Source: Lachnospiraceae bacterium UBA7196
GTDB lineage: Bacteria; Bacillota; Clostridia; Lachnospirales; Lachnospiraceae
Length of the DNA stretch: 10,028 nt
Direction of reading: 5' to 3'
NCBI GenBank assembly: GCA_002490835.1
Contig: DKUU01000029.1
Location: 1 to 10,028 of the forward strand
Shown here: positions 5,180-10,028 of the stretch, one piece after another
How the letters are laid out: each line of letters starts with the position of its first letter
How positions within the stretch are numbered: position 1 is the first letter of the stretch
Notes under the pieces: generated by a model
Told to the model about the DNA's origin: nothing
Seen by the model: the letters and a program-made list of their open reading frames with translations, nothing else
Databases searched by the model: none
Translations under genes and position numbers: made by a program

Positions 5180-8100
5180 TATCCGTTCCCTCCTTCCGTA
5201 TCTTCTGCATACTTAGGCAGCATCACCCGCTCGAATGTCCCGCCGTGATACAATAATCCCTCTCCCATCGCCGGAAGCTGTTTGACAGGCACGGCCGGGA
5301 AGATCGACGTCGCCCCCGGATTCCCGAGGAGGATTCCGTCTGTCGTTGTCCGGAACAGCTTGCTGACCTCATCAAAGGCTTTCGTCTTGGTGGAATGCAC
5401 TGCCGCTATGATACCGCAACCGGTATCCATCGCCAGACGCAGACATTCCGTCATTTCTTTGGCGAGCGCCTTGAAGTTCTCCGCAAATTCATCCGTATCG
5501 TCGATCACGATGTATACAGGCTTAAGCGCTGCATAAAAGTCCTTCGGCGAAATCCTCGGATTCTCCTCAAGCGCCCTGTGGAACCTGCTCCTGCGCTCCT
5601 GTGCCGTTTCCTTATAGGTCTCAATAAATTCTTCCGCTTCCTCGTTCGTCTCAATATAAGACACTCTTTTGCTTGCCTTGTGATAAAAAAGCTCTTTTCC
5701 GGAAGAATCAAACAGATAGATTTCTCCCTCCCCGACGATCTGCTCCAAGATCACCTTTAACAGATTTGTCTTACCCCTTGCGGATTCTCCCAGAATGATA
5801 AAGGGTGCACAGCTTCTGTCGAACCCTCTTACTTCCACCGTTTCCTTATGCAGGCCGAGCATGATCTGTTCTGTCTTTCCCCTTACATAATCCGCGATCA
5901 TGGTAGAGACGAATACCTCCGGCAGCATCGGTATCCTCGGAGCGCGCATGGTCGGATACATTTGCCTCATCTTCGCGATCAGGTCCCTGATCCCGGCGTT
6001 ATATTCCACTTCATTCTGAAAAGGCGTCATCACATATACCTGCATCAGATTGGCGGCGCTCTCATGCTTTACCAGAACGCGTCCTTCTATCTCCGGCGGC
6101 TGATAATTGCTCTTTCCCACCAGTCCGGAGGCCTCTGTTTTTTCCACCAGATAGCCCGCGATCTTGTTTTTGTAGTTATTCAGCGCAGCATATTTGATGC
6201 CGCCCTGTCTGGTAGCGGTCACTACCATATAGATGCCGAGTCCTACGCCGTCACGGCTGAGTTTTGCCAGAAAATCCTCTAATTCCTGATCCATTTCCCT
6301 GACGACATCATAGTTATCCACGATTATGACAATGGCATGCAGCCCTTCCTGCGCCGTCCTGTTATAGATATCAAAGTTCTGGACCATCTTTTCCGCAAAG
6401 AGTTTCTTGCGCTGTTTCATTTCCTCATTAATGATGCGCATCAGTTTTCCGATCTTCTCCACATCATCCACGGTAAGATAATCCGCCGTATGCGGCAGCC
6501 CGTTTAATGCCGCCAGCGCGCTGTTGCCAAAATCGCAGATATAGAAGTGCAGCTTCTCAACACTATTTTGCAATGCAAGGGAAAGAATCACGCTTGTCAG
6601 GAACGTGGACTTCCCGTATCCGGCAGCCGCAAAGAAAGCGACATTGCCATCCTTTAACAGGTCTATGGCGTAAGCCGTCTGGCTCTGTTCTTCCGGAATA
6701 TCCACCAGCCCGATCTCGGCCCGTAATACGAGCGGCAGCTCCTGTGCCTCCCTGTCTTCCCCGTCGCAATACTGTGCCGCATAAGGGCTCACGATCCTGC
6801 CCGACAGCGGCGGAAGCCATGGCTTTTTCACCGGCGCCGCGTCAAAACTCCGGTAGATTTCCGCAATGTAGTCGATCGTAACATCCAGTTGTGTCGCTTC
6901 CAGCTGTTTGCTTTCCGCCGTAGCACTCAGATCGCTGTTGACCAGTTCTCCCTGCCCGAGTTCGTTCACCAGATATACCAGCTGCGCCTCTTCCTCCTTC
7001 TCCTCTTCCCTGCGGTAAGCAGCGCCGCTCCATGCAGACTGGAACAACTCGTAAATCTCATTATTGCCGACCTGCAGATAAGCACGGCCGGGCTGTGTGA
7101 TAAACGCGGCATCCGGCGTTTTGATGATCTCCCTGCTGTCCGACTCGTTCTGCACCTTTAACGCCAGCTTAAAGCGGGAATTGGTCCAGATCTGGTCGTC
7201 AACGACGCCGGAAGGCTTCTGCGTCGCCAGAATCAGATGAATCCCCAGACTTCGTCCGATACGCGCCGCCGAGACAAGTTCCGCCATAAATTCAGGCTGT
7301 TCCTTTTTTAACTCCGCAAACTCATCGCTGATCAGGAACAGATGCGGGAGCGGCTCCGCCACATCACCCAGCTTAAACAATTTGTTGTAGTCATTGATGT
7401 GATTGACATTATTCTGACTGAAAATCTTCTGTCTCCTCGCCAGTTCGCTCTTGATGGAAGCCATCGCCCGCATGCTCTCGCTTCCGTCCAGATTCGTGAT
7501 CGTACCGAGCAGATGCGGCAGATTCTTAAACAATCCAGCCATACCGCCGCCCTTGTAATCGATCAGTAAGAACCCGACTTCGTGGGGATGAAAATTAACG
7601 GCCAGAGACAGGATATAGCTCTGTACGATCTCCGACTTACCAGAACCGGTCGTACCCGCCACCAGACCATGCGGCCCGTGCGCTCTCTCATGCAGATTCA
7701 GATACAGATAATCGTCCATCCCCCGCAGTCCGAGCGGCACCGCCAATGTCTTATGCGACTGGTTCTTCTGCCAGCGCTCCTCGATCTGCAGCTCATCCGG
7801 GCGTTCCACCTGATACATGTCAAAAAATGTAATGCTTTCCGGTATCTGCGAGACGATCCCTTTTTCATGCACCAATACGCTCAGATTTCGCGCCATCGTC
7901 TCAAAGTCCGTCTGTCCCGCTCTTTGCAGGCGGAATTTCTTATCGACCATTTCCCCCTGCTCTATGAGCAGCACGCCCTGTTCGGAGTTCTCATACTGTA
8001 CGACGGTTTTAATGTTTTCGGGAAGATTCGCCCGCATATGCGTGGTATAAATAATGGAAAAGCCAAGCCCTTCCGGCTCTTTATCCAGATATTCCATGAT

Positions 8101-9426
8101 CGCATGATCCGCGATCAGCTTCGGTTCGTCTATGATAAAAAGATAATGCGGCATAAAGCGCGACTCTTTCCTGCTCTCATCCCTCTTTAGCTTCCGGTCT
8201 TTTAAGATGCGGTACAGGCTTCCCACCACATGATCGCGCATCCTCTCTGAGTTGATACAGCCGTATGTATTGATCGCATGGATACGCAGGTGCGGATACC
8301 AGTTCATCCGCTTAAATTCCTCATCATACTTTTCATGGAAGATCGTGATGATCTCCAGATCATGATAGGAGTGGAAAAAAGTAAGCTGCGACACTATCAT
8401 TTTCAACTGCTCATGGATAACGTCTTTCTCCCCTACCAGCCCGACATGCGCCTGCTTTAAGTCGATACAGACAGGCTTGTCCTTAACCGTCAGAAAACGG
8501 CTGTATATCTTTCTCGCCTCTTCTTCCAGCGCATCCACTTCCATCTCCATTTCCTTATATTTCATGGAAACCGGATAGCTGACCTGTTCATCCCTGATCC
8601 CGACCGATATCTTCAGGAAATCTTCATCCCCTGCCGTCCGCTCATAAATGCGGCTGCTGTACGCATTGACCATACGCTCGATCGATCCCACGGACGGATT
8701 ATTATAAAGGACCGCGTCCCGCTCCGCCTCCAATGCGCCATGCAGCTTCTTGCGCGCAGACAGCAGATACCTGTCGTACATTTCCCGCCGTCTGCTCTCA
8801 TGTTCCTTATATTCTTTCCTGTCTTTGATAAATTTTACCGCCGACATGATAATGCTCATCACCGTGGAAATCACGGAAATGATAACAAACAGGCCCCTTT
8901 TCAACAGGATGCTGACGCCTATCGTGACGCACAGCATGATCACAGGCGGCACAATGATCTGTAGGATGCTGCGCTTATCCATTTTCTTCTTATCCGGCGG
9001 CATGGCGATCTCTATCTTATCCGCAGGCGCTCTCTTGATCAGCCGCGGAGACCGCTTATAGCGCGGGAATCCCTCGAACGGGATATTGTCCGGCGCTTTC
9101 TCCAGTAAGACCGTCTCATAGGCTTCCTCCGGCATCTCCACTACCAGATCGTTCTCATAAACCGTAATGCTGCCCTGCGGAAAATAGAAGCTGTCCCCCT
9201 CTTCCCATGCGATCTCGCAGGAAGACCGATCCATCTCCACTTCCCTTTCGTTATGGAAGATGCTCCCCCTTGTCAGCGTAGTTTTTTCAATATAGATTTT
9301 CCCTGTCTCCAGCCATATCCGGTACGGGAAGTCAGCGATCGTGATATCCGCCTGTCTGTCGGCTATCGTAACCGCAGGTTTTCTTTGGTAGGTATGTTTG
9401 GGTTGGATTGGTAGTCTGTTTTCCAT
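5179..9426 (-). CDS. essC: EssC, type VIIb secretion motor ATPase (FtsK/SpoIIIE family)
   Basis: The 1415-residue protein is an intact EssC, the membrane motor that drives export of Esx, WXG100 and LXG substrates. Residues 1-115 are a beta-rich, FHA-like region. Two membrane segments follow at about 153-175 and 178-200, then a coiled linker and a 'DUF' ATPase-like domain (about 230-540). Three P-loop domains come next. Domain 1 has Walker A GTTGSGKS (591-598) and Walker B HLFLISDEFAEL (D701, E702), so it looks active. Domain 2 has AAAGYGKS (933-940), lacking the first Gly, and VDNYD (1036-1040), with Asn for the catalytic Glu. Domain 3 has GESARGKT (1213-1220) and IVIDDTDEF. The N-terminus is long enough for only one FHA domain, where staphylococcal EssC (about 1480 residues) has two. 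The ATG has AAAGGAG six bases upstream. Variation in C-terminal domains is known to set substrate choice in other species. Confidence 0.95.
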   Translation of the reverse strand: MENRLPIQPKHTYQRKPAVTIADRQADITIADFPYRIWLETGKIYIEKTTLTRGSIFHNEREVEMDRSSCEIAWEEGDSFYFPQGSITVYENDLVVEMPEEAYETVLLEKAPDNIPFEGFPRYKRSPRLIKRAPADKIEIAMPPDKKKMDKRSILQIIVPPVIMLCVTIGVSILLKRGLFVIISVISTVMSIIMSAVKFIKDRKEYKEHESRRREMYDRYLLSARKKLHGALEAERDAVLYNNPSVGSIERMVNAYSSRIYERTAGDEDFLKISVGIRDEQVSYPVSMKYKEMEMEVDALEEEARKIYSRFLTVKDKPVCIDLKQAHVGLVGEKDVIHEQLKMIVSQLTFFHSYHDLEIITIFHEKYDEEFKRMNWYPHLRIHAINTYGCINSERMRDHVVGSLYRILKDRKLKRDESRKESRFMPHYLFIIDEPKLIADHAIMEYLDKEPEGLGFSIIYTTHMRANLPENIKTVVQYENSEQGVLLIEQGEMVDKKFRLQRAGQTDFETMARNLSVLVHEKGIVSQIPESITFFDMYQVERPDELQIEERWQKNQSHKTLAVPLGLRGMDDYLYLNLHERAHGPHGLVAGTTGSGKSEIVQSYILSLAVNFHPHEVGFLLIDYKGGGMAGLFKNLPHLLGTITNLDGSESMRAMASIKSELARRQKIFSQNNVNHINDYNKLFKLGDVAEPLPHLFLISDEFAELKKEQPEFMAELVSAARIGRSLGIHLILATQKPSGVVDDQIWTNSRFKLALKVQNESDSREIIKTPDAAFITQPGRAYLQVGNNEIYELFQSAWSGAAYRREEEKEEEAQLVYLVNELGQGELVNSDLSATAESKQLEATQLDVTIDYIAEIYRSFDAAPVKKPWLPPLSGRIVSPYAAQYCDGEDREAQELPLVLRAEIGLVDIPEEQSQTAYAIDLLKDGNVAFFAAAGYGKSTFLTSVILSLALQNSVEKLHFYICDFGNSALAALNGLPHTADYLTVDDVEKIGKLMRIINEEMKQRKKLFAEKMVQNFDIYNRTAQEGLHAIVIIVDNYDVVREMDQELEDFLAKLSRDGVGLGIYMVVTATRQGGIKYAALNNYKNKIAGYLVEKTEASGLVGKSNYQPPEIEGRVLVKHESAANLMQVYVMTPFQNEVEYNAGIRDLIAKMRQMYPTMRAPRIPMLPEVFVSTMIADYVRGKTEQIMLGLHKETVEVRGFDRSCAPFIILGESARGKTNLLKVILEQIVGEGEIYLFDSSGKELFYHKASKRVSYIETNEEAEEFIETYKETAQERRSRFHRALEENPRISPKDFYAALKPVYIVIDDTDEFAENFKALAKEMTECLRLAMDTGCGIIAAVHSTKTKAFDEVSKLFRTTTDGILLGNPGATSIFPAVPVKQLPAMGEGLLYHGGTFERVMLPKYAEDTEGGNG

Positions 9427-9519
9427 GTAGGGCTCCTTTGTATGTTGTGTATGTATTCTTTACTGTGAACTATTTTTCTCTATCTAAATAGTAGTGGAAA
9501 TCACTTATTACTCCCATAT

Positions 9520-9942
9520 TTACCATGATATATCTTCTTCTATTATCGTTATCCCCAAATATTCATCATAAATCATTTTGTGCCTGATAAAATAGTAGAC
9601 AAAAGATATAGGCCATATCATTCCGGCTAACACTTTCAAAAAAGAATGCTTTATTGCCATAGAAAGACTAAATTTTTGATGATAACTCAATATGACTATT
9701 CTTGTTATTTGTTTCCCAAAATCATATTTTGCATTGCAATCAAGCATAAAAAAGTAACCCCATAACAAAACCATCCCCACTGCTATTTGAATAAATCCCA
9801 ACGTAAATATCATATTGTGATCATCTTCCCCTATACGCAAAATCAGGAAAAAGCCCACCATTCCTACTAATGTAAAAGCAACACAAAACAGAGCATAATC
9901 AATTATAAATGCGACTGCTCTTCTTACTGTTAGATTTTTCAA
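9520..9942 (-). CDS. RDD family membrane protein
   Basis: The 140-residue protein begins MKNLTVRRAVAFIIDYALF, giving the Arg-Arg and Asp (R7, R8, D15) of the RDD family, and later has FGKQITRIVIL (75-85) and YLGITIIEE, the usual GK..i..i and closing motifs. Three membrane segments are visible (about 9-37, 45-66 and 101-119). RDD proteins are small integral membrane proteins of mostly unknown function, some linked to ion transport. The start is TTG (9940-9942), supported by AAGGAG seven bases upstream; no better ATG keeps the RDD motif. It ends 93 bases before essC, so it may belong to the same transcript, but its base composition is visibly more AT-rich than essC. A role in secretion is not shown. 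Confidence 0.8.
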   Translation of the reverse strand: MKNLTVRRAVAFIIDYALFCVAFTLVGMVGFFLILRIGEDDHNMIFTLGFIQIAVGMVLLWGYFFMLDCNAKYDFGKQITRIVILSYHQKFSLSMAIKHSFLKVLAGMIWPISFVYYFIRHKMIYDEYLGITIIEEDISW

Positions 9943-9949
9943 GGTTGCT

Positions 9950-9955
9950 CTCCTT
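9950..9955 (-). promoter_or_regulatory. Ribosome binding site supporting the TTG start of the RDD gene
   Basis: AAGGAG on the minus strand lies seven bases before TTG (9940-9942). It is the only well-placed site near the 5' end of the RDD frame, which would otherwise start too far inside the first membrane segment. Confidence 0.6.
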
Positions 9956-10028
9956 CATGCTTTTGTATGTATCATAAATTACAATCCTGATATCTGCCGT
10001 CTGTCTGTCTGTTAGATTTTTTGCCATT

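Noticed and set aside
5282..8190. Long plus-strand open frames opposite essC
   Set aside because: They mirror the codon pattern of essC, lack ribosome sites and show no domain. They are antisense shadows.
9469..9492. Inverted repeat ACTATTT/AAATAGT between the RDD gene and essC
   Set aside because: It is seven bases with a ten-base loop in AT-rich sequence, so it is easily explained by chance. No promoter boxes align with it.
9899..10027. Open frame on the minus strand of 42 codons starting MAKNLTDRQTADIR
   Set aside because: It overlaps the well-supported RDD gene start by 44 bases, has no visible ribosome site within the window and touches the edge. It could be the end of an upstream gene, but I cannot support it as a gene.

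Overview
The window looks like a chromosomal accessory region of a low-to-mid GC Firmicute, most likely a gut-type Clostridia (Lachnospiraceae-like). The reasons are strong AGGAGG ribosome sites, a Firmicute-type EssC secretion ATPase, DUF5082-like small helical proteins, a lipoprotein paired with an XRE membrane regulator, and several toxin-antitoxin modules. No marker gene fixes the genus. Every supported gene lies on the minus strand, so transcription runs from high to low coordinates.

Right part (9942 to 4095): a type VIIb secretion (Esx/Yuk) locus. It opens with a small RDD-family membrane protein that uses a TTG start. The motor ATPase gene essC (1415 codons, intact) follows. Three short alpha-helical proteins come next, closely packed: a DUF5082/YwqH-like coiled-coil protein whose ATG overlaps the essC stop, then two WXG100/Lap-like helical hairpins, the last carrying a C-terminal FxxxD motif. 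A long hairpin directly after the last stop ends the unit. No LXG toxin, immunity gene, EssA, EssB, EsaA or EsaB is present, so the rest of the machine and any cargo must lie outside.

Middle (3872 to 2569): an AbiE-type (type IV) toxin-antitoxin pair. The antitoxin AbiEi is intact, with its own promoter. The toxin AbiEii is broken: its first ~27 codons overlap the AbiEi 3' end as expected, but the sequence then jumps, out of frame, to the C-terminal half, and the nucleotidyltransferase core is missing.

Left part (2287 to 43): an XRE-type DNA-binding regulator with several membrane segments, followed by a small lipoprotein of unknown role. Last is a UPF0175 antitoxin / DUF3368 PIN-like toxin pair with a good sigma-A-type promoter, a 4-base overlap between the genes, and a perfect 15-bp hairpin enclosing the toxin stop codon.

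The known families explain nearly all of the window. The points most worth a second look are the set of small secretion-type proteins without a visible toxin, the single-FHA-sized N-terminus of EssC, the antitoxin left beside a deleted toxin, and a short essC-like sequence near the right edge. I see no CRISPR array, tRNA, rRNA, insertion sequence or riboswitch.
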